Below are positions 31,784 to 43,600 of a DNA stretch of 64,000 bases, piece by piece. The stretch spans positions 2,852,001 through 2,916,000 of the forward strand of contig CP084620.1 of NCBI GenBank assembly GCA_025917655.1. Reading direction: 5' to 3'. The position numbers and the translations under genes are program-made. Source of the stretch: Chlorella sorokiniana (taxonomy: Eukaryota > Chlorophyta > Trebouxiophyceae > Chlorellales > Chlorellaceae). The first letter of the stretch is position 1. Every line of letters starts with the position of its first letter. The notes beneath the pieces were generated by a model, which worked only from the letters and a program-made list of their open reading frames with translations, was not told the DNA's origin and ran no database searches.

Positions 31784-33556
31784 TCACACCAGCATGCCCA
31801 CGGGGCGGGGATCTCGTCCCAGAACACCGGGTGCTGCTCGGGGTGATGAGCCGCCGCTCCGCGCCGTCCTTGCTGACCGTCACCAGCCTGCAGCACGGGG
31901 ATGGGCACAGCCAAGGAGGGCGCATGCAGTTTGGCATCAAGGCGCAAGTAAATGAGCCTGGAATGTCCTCCTCGCTGATCGCGATACTGAGGCGCCACAG
32001 CGGCAGCACGAGCTGCCAGGCGAGCTGGTAGCCAGGCGCACACACACAGGAGAGCAGCGAGGGAGCGCAGCCGCTGGCAGGGCGGGCAGAGGGATAGGCA
32101 GCAGTCGCTTCACAGGCCGCAGCATGCCTAGCTCACAACCGCAAGAAGCGAGCCGCCCGGCAGCCCACCTGATGACGCCGCCCGACGAGCCGTCCCTGCT
32201 CATGGCCAGCGCCAGGGCTGATGCCACGAGCTCCTCGGCTTCCGCTCGGCTCATGCCCTCCCTGCGGAAAGCGTGTAGGGACGAGGGCGTGACCAGGTGC
32301 CAAGGTGGCAAGGTCAACACACGGCCGCTGCGCCTGGGGCTGCAATGTGCGCTGCAGAACACGCGGGCTGCAGTGCTTAAGGTCTCCAACCCTGCAGCCC
32401 TAAGAACCCTTCCATCCTCGTCCCTCGATACGCGCCCGGCGCTGCGCCCGTGCCCCGCACTTCTGGCCTGGCAAGGTCGCTGCCAACTCCGCCCAACCGG
32501 AACCCCTTGCTTGACCTGCCTCGCTGCCATCCGACCCCAACCTCAAACGCAAACGACCCAACAGCTACTTGGGACCTCGACCGCACACCCACAACACTCC
32601 CCTTGCCCTCCCCGCCCCGCACTCACTTGAACTCCGAGTCCAGGAAGCCCCAGATGAAGGTGGACCCGGAGCCGTCGGTGGTCCAGGGCTCCCGGCTGAT
32701 GGTGCCGCCGATGGGGCAGCCATACACCTGCTCGCAAGAGACGAGACAAAGACAGCAGCGGCAGCAGGGTGACCGCCTCAGCGGCACACAGTCGCTTGCG
32801 CCGCTTGGCGTGCGGCACTGCAGCGTGGCGAGCTCGTTTGGCGGCACAGCTGCAGATGGGCGCAGATGGAGGAAGGGGGCGCACCTGGCCGCCCTCATGC
32901 TCGTCCCAGCCAGCCACGATCATCGCTCCTATCAAGTGCTTGTACTGGTAGTTCATCTGCAGGATGGTTGGGTTTGGGTGGACGGTACTGATACCAGCTG
33001 GTGAGGCGGGGGACACAGGCCAGGCCTGGGAGGGCCAAGGGAACTCAGAAAGGCAGCTCATCAGCAGCAGCCGTGCAGGCAGTGCCGCAGGGCGGTCAGC
33101 AACCTCACGAGCCCCCGCAGAGGAGCGGGCGGCTCACCTCCTTCACTAGGTTTGCCACGCAGCGCACGCCTGGCGTCCGCTGCAGCTGCATCTCGTGCTG
33201 CTCTGTGAAGTAGCGCACTGCAGGAGGAGTCCGGTCAGCGGCAGGACAGTCACGCGCACAAAATGCATCTGGGGCGACCACCTGGATTGTCGGCACCTGG
33301 CCGGCCCCACCCGCCGCCACCCCAGGGAAGGCGCACCGTAGTCCGCCACCGCTTGTGTGTCCGCGGCCGAGCCCGATCGCAGCAGGTAGACATTGTCCGC
33401 CAGGGGAGTGATCTTGTCGGAAGCCCTGTTGGAAATATAGGTGCCCGTGCTCACGCGGGAGTCTGCGCCCACGACCACGCCATCGGCGAAGCTCACCGCC
33501 ACCACTGTTGTTCCTGTGTGTGGCGGTGCGTCCACGCCGGGCGGGCGGACCTCCAT
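31784..33556 (-). CDS. PBA1: 20S proteasome subunit beta type-6 (beta1, caspase-like)
   Basis: This is the caspase-like catalytic subunit of the 20S core. Six exons (33337-33556, 33138-33217, 32885-32956, 32627-32727, 32169-32261, 31784-31887) give about 223 aa once two bases are restored in C runs near the end. The propeptide is short ([15 protein letters not shown]), so autocatalysis between Gly and Thr frees [19 protein letters not shown] with the nucleophile Thr1 and Asp17. NRASDKIT supplies Lys33 and [16 protein letters not shown] follows. Later blocks are [32 protein letters not shown] and [11 protein letters not shown], matching beta1 rather than beta2 or beta5. In the last exon the frame shifts after RRLITP; restored, it ends [18 protein letters not shown] then stop. 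An in-frame upstream extension to 33682 exists, but ATG 33556 gives the expected propeptide length. Confidence 0.95.
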
Positions 33557-34157
33557 CCCTCCGCAAGAAAACGCCGCGGTCTGATCGCCTCTTTGTTGTT
33601 CGAGATCGAGGCTGAATAAGTAAAAATGTTTTGTTGTCGTTTCAGTTGACAAACGTAGACACTTGCCAGACGACACTGGCAAGGGAGAAGAGAAGGGCTG
33701 AGAGCGGCAGCGCGGCTCAGCAGGGCGCAGGAGTGGACCGGATGCAGGAAATCTCAGTAAAGTTGGTAGGCCGTGCTTCTCATATTGCTGCAGTCATGGA
33801 ATTGTGAAGCTTTGAATCTGTTGAGTATAGACAGCCTGCCTGGGAATGCGAGGCCATGCTTGGTGCCAGGGCCAGCAAGACCCTCTCGACCTCGCCGGCC
33901 CTTGTCAGCATGAACCCACACACTCGCCTCTAGTGTGCATAAGTCTCAATGTCACATGCAATTCAGCCATTATCGATCAACAGGATCATTGCAAAGATAA
34001 AAAGGAAGAAAACAGCATTCCTGGAAGTAGCTCAACATCACGAGCTCTTGCTCCTAGCACTTTGTTCCTGAACTTCTGCTGCGCCCGCCGCCACGACAAG
34101 GACAGCAGGGCTGTTTCCTGCGCCTGCAGGCCCCACGCTTGGACCTTGCCACGTCGG
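33557..34157. other. Intergenic: proteasome promoter and AAAP transporter 3' UTR
   Basis: About 600 bp with distinctly lower GC than the coding regions. The proteasome promoter must lie here. No proteasome-type box or TATA element could be named with confidence. Confidence 0.35.
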
Positions 34158-37100
34158 TTATGTGAACTGGCTGGCGATGCTGGCAGCAGCCTGCAGCAAG
34201 CCCACTGCCACCATCAGGCAGCTGAGCACCCAGAGGGTGCGGTGCCACGCGTCGCCACTCCACCCCAGCTTCAGCACAACCAAGCCTGGGAAAACAAACG
34301 CCATGCAGGACACTGCAAACCACGACGAGATAGAGACAAGACAACCTTAGGCAACAGACGGCGCAGCGTGAACAATACAGCACATTGCAGGGCAGGAGGT
34401 TAACCAGCAGGCGCGCTCCAGCTGCCTCTCGCCTCCCACCCGCACCCCACCTGCCGTGCCACCAAGCAGCTTCAGCGGCTTCCACACGCTGGGCACCAGC
34501 ACAGCGACCACAGCGCACCCTGCACATCATTGGTCAGAGGGCAGGCAATGGCCAGAGGTCAGGTGTCACAACGTGAAGGGACGCTGCAGCCACCTGCAGG
34601 CACAAACCCTGAGACGCCAAACACATGGAGCTACCGTGCGCCCCTGCCGCCACGGGCGCCCCCGCCCCCCCGCCCCCCCGGCCCACGTGCGCCCACCTGC
34701 CAGCGAGGCGATGTTTGTGGCGGCGAACGAGTAGGGGTCGGCCATGCGCTCCTCGGCAGACTGGCTGGGCAGAGAGGCCCACAGGTTGCGCTGTGGGGGT
34801 GTGCGGTGGGGCCAAGGGTGCTTGGGGTATGCTGAGGCCCCTTGGCAAGAAGCATAGTGTGCAGGAGGAACAGCATCGAAGCTCGCCCGCCCCTTGCTTC
34901 ATGAAGGAAACATGTCACATCGGACGCACCCCTTGCAGCAAGCGCACGAGCGCCTGCCGCCCCCCACCACCACCACCATCACACACACACACACACCACA
35001 CACCACCCAGACACACCCACACCATCCCCGCCCCACGCTGCACCCCTCCCCTCCCCCACTGTTCCGCCCCCACACCTGATACGGGTACAGGTACATGGGC
35101 AGGCTCAGCAGGCCGTTGATCAGGAAGCACAGCTTCACAGCAACTGCCAGGCCCAGGGCGGCGCCGCGGGAAGCAGCTCCCCAGACCCTCGGAGCTGTAG
35201 TTCAGCAGCACGTCGGGCTGGCGTGTGGGGAGGGGAGGGAGGGGGAGGGGATGGAGGAGGGGGAGTGGAGCCGCAGGCAGAGCAACAGGCATGATCGGCG
35301 GTGGAGCTCAGTGAAGGCGCCATCGGGCTGGAGGCCTGAATCAGTTTGCGGCGCCGTAACGCAGGGCCGCCATGCAAGGCATCAGCCACTGCAGGGCTGT
35401 CGGCCATGTTCGCACTCATGGCGGGAATCTGTGGTAGATGCTCACCTGAAGCTCATCTCCAAAGACCACGTTATTGCTGATTCCAATGGCCAGGAAGACA
35501 CCTATGGTAAGCAGGCGGGCGGCGGCCTGGGCGGCGTCCAGGATGCCTTGGTGGTAAGGCCGTACCTCGTGCATCTACGGGGCGATTTGATGAGGCAATG
35601 CGCACACGCAAAGTTTAATGAAAGTGGCGCACACAGTGAATGCGGCATGCGGTTGCAACAGCAGCTCCGTGCTAGGCTGATGCTGCCTGCCGTCATTAAC
35701 TTGTCCTGAGTTGTAGCGCAGCAGCACGCTCAGCACTTCTCAGCGGGATCACCACCGCTGCTGCCTCACCACCGAATTGATGTTGTTCTGGGTGAATGCA
35801 GCGCCCATGAGCACCGGCAGCACTGACAGCACTTCCAGCGCTTTGGAGCCCTTGCTGTCCCCCTCTGCAGCGGTAGAAAAGACGCACAGCAGCAGCACAC
35901 GTCGAGCGGTGAGCGCTTGCAAGGAGGCAGAGGGGCAGCAGAAGCTGGAGATTGTCGTAACCAAGGCTGCAGGGGGCTGCAGGCGTCAGCTGGCCGGCCG
36001 CCTGCTTGCCACCTCACCCACAGTGGGCAGCCAGGGGAGTGCATGCGCCTTGTGGCGGCGCCCGCGAGCACTGCAGCGGGGCAGGGGCAGGCAACAACCG
36101 CTGGCTGGTCAGAGCAACCGGACAGGCTGACGCTGGCCTGCCAAGCATGCTTCTGCTCAATCACAGCCCATGCAACCGCCGGTCGACGCTGCAAGCGCGC
36201 ACCTGCCAGCCCCATGCTGGAAGCAGCCATGAGGGCCACGGCGGCATCGCCCACCAGGCTCACCCCAGACAGCTTGTCGATGGAGCGCACTGTGTTGAAA
36301 AAATGAAACGGGCGCATGACAGCCAGCAGCAAGGAGCAAGCTAAGCAGGATTTGAACAGTAAGCCAGGCAGGCACAGCGATGGGGTGCTCAACGATGGTC
36401 AACCTCAGCCTCCTGCCGCCATGCCAGCAAACCGGCGACCCACCTGAGACAACGGGGCGGCCGTCGCCGCCAGCAGAACGATCCAGGGCCAGCGGCGCAG
36501 GTACCAGCCGCCCTCCGCCGCTTGCTTGTGGCCTGCGGCCCGCAGCAGCTCTGGCAGCAGCCCGCTGCCGTCGCCGGAGCTGCAGGGGTGTGTGGCATCA
36601 GTGCAGGGCTCAGTGCAATGCCAATCCTGCTGATGCAGTGGTTTCCTTCCCTGTGAGCACTGCAGTGTGCAGCTGCGGCTGTCTCAGCTGTTCTTCCTCA
36701 ACCATGCTTCTTAACACATCCCCCCCCCCCCCCCACCCCCCACACGCACACAGAATCGCCAACCACAACCCACCCATCGCCCCTCCATACAACCCACACC
36801 CCTACCCACCAACCTGCCGACAATGAGGTCCGCCAGGATGATGAGCCACACCACCGTCTTGCCCAGCGAGTTCACCGCCTGCAGCAACAACTGCCCCTCT
36901 CCTGTCAGCTCGCAGGAGCGCGGCTCACGCCAGGTTGTGGCGTGCGTGAGAGGCCCCGCACCGACTGCTGCGCGTGTGCCGGCCCCACCTCCCACGCGCC
37001 TCGCTGCAAGCCTGCTGGCGGCGCCGAGTGCAGAGCGCTCACCTGCGCGGCGGCCACCGCCCAGCCGCTCCACTTGCCGCAGCGGGCGCGCATGAGGTCG

Positions 37101-37656
37101 TGGTAGGAGGGGGAGCCCTCGCGGTCGCTCTCCCTGCAGGGTTCGGGGGGCAGCGGGAAGGGGGCGAATTTGACCAGGCTGGGGTGTCTGGGGTGTCGCA
37201 CAGGGGCTGGGATCCTTCTGCTGCTGCCACTTCCAGTTCCTGATGTAAACCTGTTCTAAGCATAATCTTAGAACAGTGCTGCTGCCACTTCCAGTTCCTG
37301 ATGTAAACCTGTTCTAAGCATAATCTTGTGTCCTGCGCACGACACATGCGCATGCGCTGATGCACTCCTGTGCAGCGTGCTTCTGTGGCTGGAGCGCCCC
37401 TGCCTGGAGATGATGTGGTTGGCAAGGATGCCCAGGGCCGCCTGCGCCGCCATGGCGGCGAGCGCGGGCCCCAAACCCAGCCTGCGCAGGGCAAGGGCCA
37501 CTGCCACCGTGCTTGTTCCAATCCCGCTGTTCATGAGGTTGGCAAGCACGCGAGCGGCTTGGCCAGACTGCTCAGGGGGCAGGGAGGAGCTGCCGCCACG
37601 GCCGGCGCCCCCCGGGGCAGCAGGCGCTGCCCCAGGGATGAGTCCCGGGAAGGCAT
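34158..37656 (-). CDS. Amino acid transporter, AAAP/SLC38 (AVT6-like) type
   Basis: This is a polytopic transporter of the amino acid/auxin permease family, of the type often found on vacuoles. The ATG at 37656 begins MPSRDSSLGQRLLPRG, then after one missing G comes QAARVLANLMNSGIGTSTVA, the family's first helix. Further exons carry SPSYHDLMRARCGKWSGWAV, AVNSLGKTVVWLIILADLIV, GWYLRRWPWIVLLAATAAPL, VRSIDKLSGVSLVGDAAVAL, VLSVLPVLMGAAFTQNNINS, LLTIGVFLAIGISNNVVFGD, KLCFLINGLLSLPMYLYPYQ, ASLAGCAVVAVLVPSVWKPL and the last exon 34158-34285 ending IASQFT. About eleven helices fit the family. Exon 1 appears to use a GC donor (TCCAG then GCAGGG), joining ISR to ESDREG. The first intron contains a 51 bp direct repeat with a strong hairpin. 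Its direction, substrate and membrane are not determined by sequence. Confidence 0.85.
34981..35012. repeat. CA-rich microsatellite
   Basis: Interrupted CA dinucleotide tract (ACACACACACACACCACAC...) in an intron of the AAAP transporter gene; GT-rich in the transcript. Confidence 0.8.
36720..36736. repeat. Poly-C tract
   Basis: A run of about 14-15 C (poly-G in the transcript) in an intron of the AAAP transporter gene. Confidence 0.8.
37219..37327. repeat. 51 bp direct repeat (period 58) with an embedded perfect hairpin
   Basis: Two identical 51 bp copies (37219-37269 and 37277-37327) are separated by 7 bp. Each ends TGTAAACC..CATAATCTT. The end of copy 1 plus the spacer forms a perfect inverted repeat: CTGTTCTAAG (37251-37260), loop CATAAT, CTTAGAACAG (37267-37276). 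The repeat lies in the presumed first intron of the AAAP transporter gene. Confidence 0.9.
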
Positions 37657-38455
37657 GACGCTGGTGTGGCTAGGCACGCTAAAAGTGTGGCGGGATTGGG
37701 GCGCCCGTCTCGAGGGGCTGCTGATGTAGGCCTGCAGGCCAGCTTCACGACAGCTGCACCCTGCCCTACTCAGGAGCCCTGCAGGGCTGACCCCTTCGGG
37801 AGTTCACAAGGAATGAGGGCAACCGCAGGGCGATGGCCGGCTGAGATCAAGTGTGACAAAGCGCAGCATCTTTCCACGTTGGTGCTTGCAGGCGGCAGTT
37901 GCAGCTGCGTTCCGCATGCGGCGCTTCGCGCTCCGGCTTCCCGAGCACAGCAAAGCCAACTGCCAACTTCTGATGCAGCCACACATGCACATCCGATGGC
38001 AAAGCTGCTTGCAACAACCTTCAGCTTACACGTTGTTCATTATGGGACCTGAATTGCAGACGGCTGCCTGCGTGCGCCCTGCGGCGCGCTTCGATGCGCT
38101 GCCATGACGGGGCGCCAGGGCCGGAACTCCCTCCGAGCTCACGTGTGGCGCAGCCATGCTTGCCAGCGCAGTGGTTCTTTCAGCAGCTGCAACCTCTTGA
38201 ACCCTCTCTGCCTCGGATGGCTAGTCGGTTCACGTGGCGAGGAGCGGGTGGCGGGACCGGGGCGAACACTCACCCGGATCGGGCTGCCACAAATGCCCTG
38301 ATGGCTCTAAGGAAGCGTTTAGATACATGGCGCAGTGACCCGTTTAGGAGGTGAAGACTTTGTCAAAAACGTTGGGTTGCTAGGCAGGTTCTTACCAGGC
38401 ATCCTAGGAATGATGAATATGTCCACTAGCTGGTCACATAGCAACGGAGGGAGCG
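37657..38455. promoter_or_regulatory. Divergent intergenic region (AAAP transporter / membrane protein)
   Basis: 799 bp between divergent starts. Short open frames show no domain; a small 5' exon of the downstream gene could be hidden here. No regulatory element recognised. Confidence 0.3.
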
Positions 38456-40238
38456 ATGCTGGAAGAGCGGGGTGACTGGCGGGCGACTGCCAAAGCGTCC
38501 CGTCCTGGCCTCTCGTGCCCTTGCAGGCACCAAAACTTGCAGGGTGTGCAGGCTGACCGCACGCTATGGCTACTGTCGTGCACTGTGTTCCTGCCCTCAG
38601 TACTGTTGAAGATCTGGTTGGTGGAGGGGCTCGGCGGTGAGGCGGCTGCTGCCGCCGTTGCCGGCAGCTGGCGGATGCTATTGGCCCTCGCGTCAATGCA
38701 AGGCGCAGGCGGGCCAGCCTGGCACGTGGGTGCGCCACACAAACCCTTGCATTGCCGCCGCAGGCCTGGCGCTGCAGTGCTTGCCGCACCTGCTGTGGAT
38801 GGCGTGGCTGGCGTGGCTGGCGACGGCGAGGCGCGCCGCGTATGCTGAGCATCGCGAGCTGCTCACCGCTGCCACGCTCCTCAGCTGCACATTCATGGTC
38901 CGAAACGTCGGTGAGCACGATGTTTCAAGCTGTCATTGGAAGAGGCCTAAGTGGCCAGCGCTAACTTGACCTTCCTGCCGCATGCGGAGGCTATCGACTT
39001 GGATGCCGTGAGAACCGCCCAGATTGGCCCCCGCCAGTCCCGGCTGTCTGACAACACCTTTGCTGCCCTAGCAATCTCGCCAGCCACTGCTTGGCTGCTT
39101 CCAGATCTCTTCCCACCGTCTCATAGAATTCTGATGCCACCTTCATGCCCCTCCGCAGCCAAGAACGGCGGCACCAACTTCTTCCTTCATCACCGCGGCA
39201 GCCCCGGCCTCCTGGCAGGGCTGGTGCTGCTGTGCGGCCACGCCCTGTGGTGCAGCGTGTACGCCCTCTACCACCGCTGGCCTGCAGCCCTGGCCCGCAC
39301 GGCGCTGCCGGCAGCGGCGTTCCTGCCGGTGAGGCCTTTGCCCTCGCCACGGCAGCGCCCGCCGCCGCCGCAGCTGCCTTGTTGAGCCGTCGCAGGCTCG
39401 TGGAGGCAACAGTGCGTAGGATGCGCAGGTTGCAACAATCCTCTGCAGCGCCGCTGCCCTACTACCTCTCTGCCCCGCTTGATGAGCAGCGTGCCTTGCC
39501 GCCCCGCCGAGCGCCGCGGCCCCCCGCCCCAACCGGCCCCCCCTTTTGCAGCTGCTTGCCGGGAGAGCGTGTGCCATCGGCTGCTGGCGGCCCCAGACGT
39601 GCACGCACCGCTGGCTGCGCTGCACTCGCTACTGGGCCTCGCTCAGTGAGTTGCTGCTGGGTGGGGGCTTGCAGCAACATCGCTGCCTGTGCTTTGCACC
39701 GGTCACCTTCTGCTGCATTGGCTGCTCCGGCTGGGCTTCCTGCCCTCTGCACACAGTCGCTGCATCCTAATCCCCACATGCTGACCTGCAATGCCTGGGC
39801 ACTTGCTGCCCCTCTCCTGGCCGCAGCGGGGTGCTGCTGCCCCACAGCGCCCTGCTGGCGACGCAGAGAGACGCGAAGACTGATGGGCTGGGACTGTGCC
39901 TGGCTCTGGACGGGTATTTCCTCCTCATGGCAGGCGTGCTGCTGCCGCTCTTCGTGCTGGCACGCTTGGAGCGGCGGGAGCGGCATGCCTACGCGGCCTT
40001 GCAGCAGGGGGCAGCGGGCAGCGTCGGCAGCAACGACGGCGGCAGCGGCGACCAGCCCGCGGGAGCTGTGCTTCCCTGGGGAGCCCCGGGGTGCAGCAGC
40101 TTCTGGGAGCTGTACATGTGCAGCTGCTTTGCGTGGTATGCTGTGCGCAGCCTGCAGGCGGCACAGCACCTACTGCACGGCATGCTGGATGGGCGGCACG
40201 GCGCTGACTGCACGAGCACATCAGCCAGCTTGGTGTGA
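38456..40238 (+). CDS. Uncharacterised multi-pass membrane protein
   Basis: No family recognised. Five exons fit (38456-38636, 38764-38910, 39159-39328, 39552-39645, 39827-40238) and give about 334 aa if one base is restored at the start of exon 4. Hydrophobic segments: LWLLSCTVFLPSVLLKIWLV (about residues 39-58), LALQCLPHLLWMAWLAWLAT, LLTAATLLSCTFMVRNV, LLAGLVLLCGHALWCSVYAL, ALARTALPAAAFLP, LDGYFLLMAGVLLPLFVLAR and a final FWELYMCSCFAWYAVRSL. Charged loops include ARRAAYAEHRE and RLERRERHAYAALQQ. The layout, roughly six or seven helices with short loops, and the HRLLAAP..LAAL..LLP block faintly resemble the partial membrane protein at 1-1137. A TGTAA lies 27 bases after the stop. Splice sites and an uninterrupted hydrophobic pattern support a real gene; function unknown. 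Confidence 0.65.
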
Positions 40239-40675
40239 CACCTTGCCGGCCTTTGTCATGGCGGTGTAAGTCCTCCCTCCTCTGTCTATGAAGTTCTTGC
40301 CCCTGACACGGTCCCCGTGCCAGCATCTTGCACCGGCAGCTTGTGCACCTATGACGTGGCGCCTCGTCACCGCCCATGTGGGCTGCACCTCGCTAAAGAT
40401 GCTGCCAAGAGATGCCGAAGGGTAGGCGTCTGCATTCCGTTTCATTCGCCCTTTTTGATTGGTTTGCACGCGGCAGGAGCGGCAATACTGCTGAAAAGTC
40501 GCGTGGAGAATGTCTAGCGCGCAGCCTGATGTGAGCGAGTCGCTCTATGGCTGTTCTCCTAGCGCGGTGCCGCAAGTGTTTCTAAACGTCAAGCCAAAGC
40601 ACACTAGCAAAGCCGCTTATCGGTTTCTGTCGATCACCGCGTTCCAGAGTGTTTCCAAGGACCTTCCGCCGAACG
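40239..40675. other. Intergenic: 3' UTR and EamA transporter promoter
   Basis: 437 bp between two plus-strand genes; nothing recognised beyond a possible polyadenylation signal. Confidence 0.35.
40265..40269 (+). other. Putative polyadenylation signal TGTAA
   Basis: TGTAA 27 bases after the stop of the preceding membrane-protein gene. The short distance makes it a plausible but unproven signal. Confidence 0.35.
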
Positions 40676-43600
40676 ATGCAGGCACTCAACGCACTCAATG
40701 GGCTGCGAGAACCCCTGCTGGGCGGCAACTACGATGGGGATTCCCAGCAGCCGCCGGCGCGCCAGCGCCGCCACTGCCGCCGCTTGCTGTGCGGGCTCTG
40801 GCGGACCCAGAGGCGCCCGATGGCCAGCAACTGGCCGAAGACAACAAGCTGCGCCGGCGAGAGCTCACAGGCTTGATGTTCAATGCATTGGTGGGTGGTG
40901 CGCAAGCTCGATGCCATGCAGTCCAGGCTCGCCTTTCCTCCGCCATGCTGTCGCAAGATGCGCATCGGCTGCCCTGAGCCACCAGCTCTGCTGCCCCCTC
41001 ATCTTGCCTCCGCAGTCGACCTTGTTTGGCACCGGCATGAGCCTCTTTGCGAAGATTTCCGGTGCGGCTGGGGCGCCCTGTCCAGGGGTTCCCTGCCGTG
41101 TTGTCATTGGTTGCTGGGCAGCACCCGCGTTTCCTGTCTGCCACGCACGCCTCCGCCGCCGCATGCTCGCTGCAGGCAGCCAGGGCATCGGCGTGTTTGA
41201 GATTGTACTCACGCGGAGTCTCATCCTGGTGATGTTCACGGGACCTGAGCTGCTCTATTTTGGCATCAACCCCTTCAACGACCAACGGTGTGAAGTGCAG
41301 CCGGTTGACAGCTCCCTCCTGGCATGGCCCGTGATGTGCACTCCGCTCGTTGAATGGATGCGTGCTGTGCCCTGCGCAATATTTCTGCTTGCGGATGCGG
41401 CTTGCCGTCCTGCATTCCCCACCCTGCACCGTCTGCCTCCCCAGCCCTTGCTCCACAACATACCTCTTCGGGCCCTGGTGTTGCAGGCGCCGCTGGCTGC
41501 TGGTTCTGCGCGGTGTGCTGGGCTTCCTCTCAGTATCCTCCCTCTACCTGGCCGTGTCCCTGCTGCCCCTGGCGGATGCATCAGTGCTGTCCTTCCTGTC
41601 GCCCATCTTCGTCGCGATACTTGGGTGCGGCGGCGCGGGCGGCGGCGCCGGGCAGCTGCAGCAAACAGTACCCAGCGGGCCCGGCCAGCCTTTGCAGTCT
41701 GCTGGCCTGAAGATCCACAAGGGTTTGCCATTTCATCAAGGAGTGCTGGGGCCGGCGGTCAGCCTCGCGCAGTTGTGATGCTTCCATGCGTCACAGATAG
41801 TGCCCCCTTTTAAACCCCAATGCAGGCCTCTGGTGCTGAAAGAGAAGACCTCCAAGGGTGTGCTTCTGGGCATTCCCTGCGCCATGGCGGGCGTCGTGCT
41901 GGTGGCGCAGCCCTCGGTGTTTTTGGCGGCGGCGGCAACATCAGGTGCCGGCGGGGGCGGGCGGGGCTGCAGCACTGCATCTGCTTGCGGAGTCCCCCCC
42001 GGGTCTGCATGGGTTTTCAAAGGGTGCAACCCGAGGGCTGGAGGGCGGTGCAGTTTGCGTGAGGCAGACCCAGCCAGCCGTCCACTGTTGCTGTGACCCC
42101 AGCCTGTCCCTGCCTTGCTGTGACCCCGGTCTGCCCCTGTCCTGCCGTCGCAGCGGCCTGGGCATCACCGTCGGCATCTGTCAGGCCTGCTTCAACGCCC
42201 TGGCTCGCATCTGTGTGCGCGCTCTGAGGTGGGCGGCCGGGGCGGCTGCCAGCTGGCTGCAACAGCGCCAGAGGCGCCCGACGGCCCGGGGCATGCAGGC
42301 TGGAGACGCGCGATGCAGCACCTGTGCACGTGGGTCGCCATGCGCAGTCCTGAGCAGCACATCTGCGCCCATCTCTCAGCCTGTTTGTGTGCTTTCCTCC
42401 CGCAGCCTGGGCAGCAGCGAACGCATGTCGAGCATCATATTCGGGCAAGGCGCCATCAGCTGCCTGGGCGCAGGTGCTCAGCAGGCCCTCTCACGCTGCA
42501 TCCCGCTGTCCCTGTGGGCCGGGCGCAACCGACACCTGCTCTGCATGCGGTGCCGGCAAGGCATCTACACGGGCTCTTGCTCACCGCATGTTGCACCAAC
42601 TGCCGCCACCCCCGTGCAGCCATTCTGTGTGCCGCCACCAGGAAGTTCAAGGTCCCAACACACCCAACGGTCTGGGGGCCGCTGCTGGCGGGAGGCCTGC
42701 TGGGTGAGAGGCCCTGCCCGCCTGCCGGCACATGCACGTCGCCGGGGCCACCAGTGCCACGCTCCCCTGCGTCGCATGCCAGCTGCCCCCGCGTGTAGCC
42801 GCTGCGAACGTTTGTTGAGATGCGCGTTCCAGTTGCGCACCTTGCCACCCGCGGTTGGCCCCCCGGCCCCACTTGCCTCCCTCCCCCGCTCCTGGACTGC
42901 CCTCCCCCACTTCAAACACCCAACACCAACACAAACACATTATTACCCCCACCCGACGCCCTGCTGCAGGCTACTTCTACCAGCTGGCGCTTACGGCGGG
43001 CCTGCAGCGCGCGGGGCCGCCCCGCAGTGGCCATGTCCTACCTCAGGTGCGCCCACCCACCCCCTCCCCCTGCTCCCTCTCATACCGCTGCCCTCGAGCG
43101 CTGCCGGGCGCCTGGATCTTCCCCTGGGTGCCTGCTCAGTTTGCTGCAGCAGCAGCCGCCTGCGCCGCCCGGCCGCATCCCCGGCCGACGGTTCATGTTG
43201 CTCTCTGTGCGTTGCAGCGTCATCTGGGGCATTGTGGCCGACATCTGCGTCTTCCACGATCTCCCAGACAACCTGAGGTGGGTGGGCGGATGGGCAGGAT
43301 CCCAGTGTGGTTGGGAGGGGAAGGGGCTCGCTTGCTGCAGGGCTGGCTGCTGCGGTGCATGCTTGCTGCTAGAAGGTTGGGGTGTCCCGGGGCTGGGAGA
43401 GTTTTTGTGCGCGGTCATAGGGTGTACAGTAAGGAGGAACAGAGGCAGCGAGGCAAGGCCAGCTGTGGCAGGGTTGCAGCAAATGAACGGAGCGGCGGTG
43501 GGCAGCCTAACCTGTGATGTACCGCTGCACCGCTCAGCCCGCGTGCTGCGTCTGTCCATCCCCTTGCAGCCTGGTGGGTGCTGCCATCATCTGCCTCAGC

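Noticed and set aside
1453-33556. Interpreting the frameshifted genes as pseudogenes or programmed frameshifts
   Set aside because: Lesions are spread over essential single genes (VPS52, proteasome beta1), lie in homopolymers and are all repaired by restoring run length; no slippery-site or stem structure is shared.
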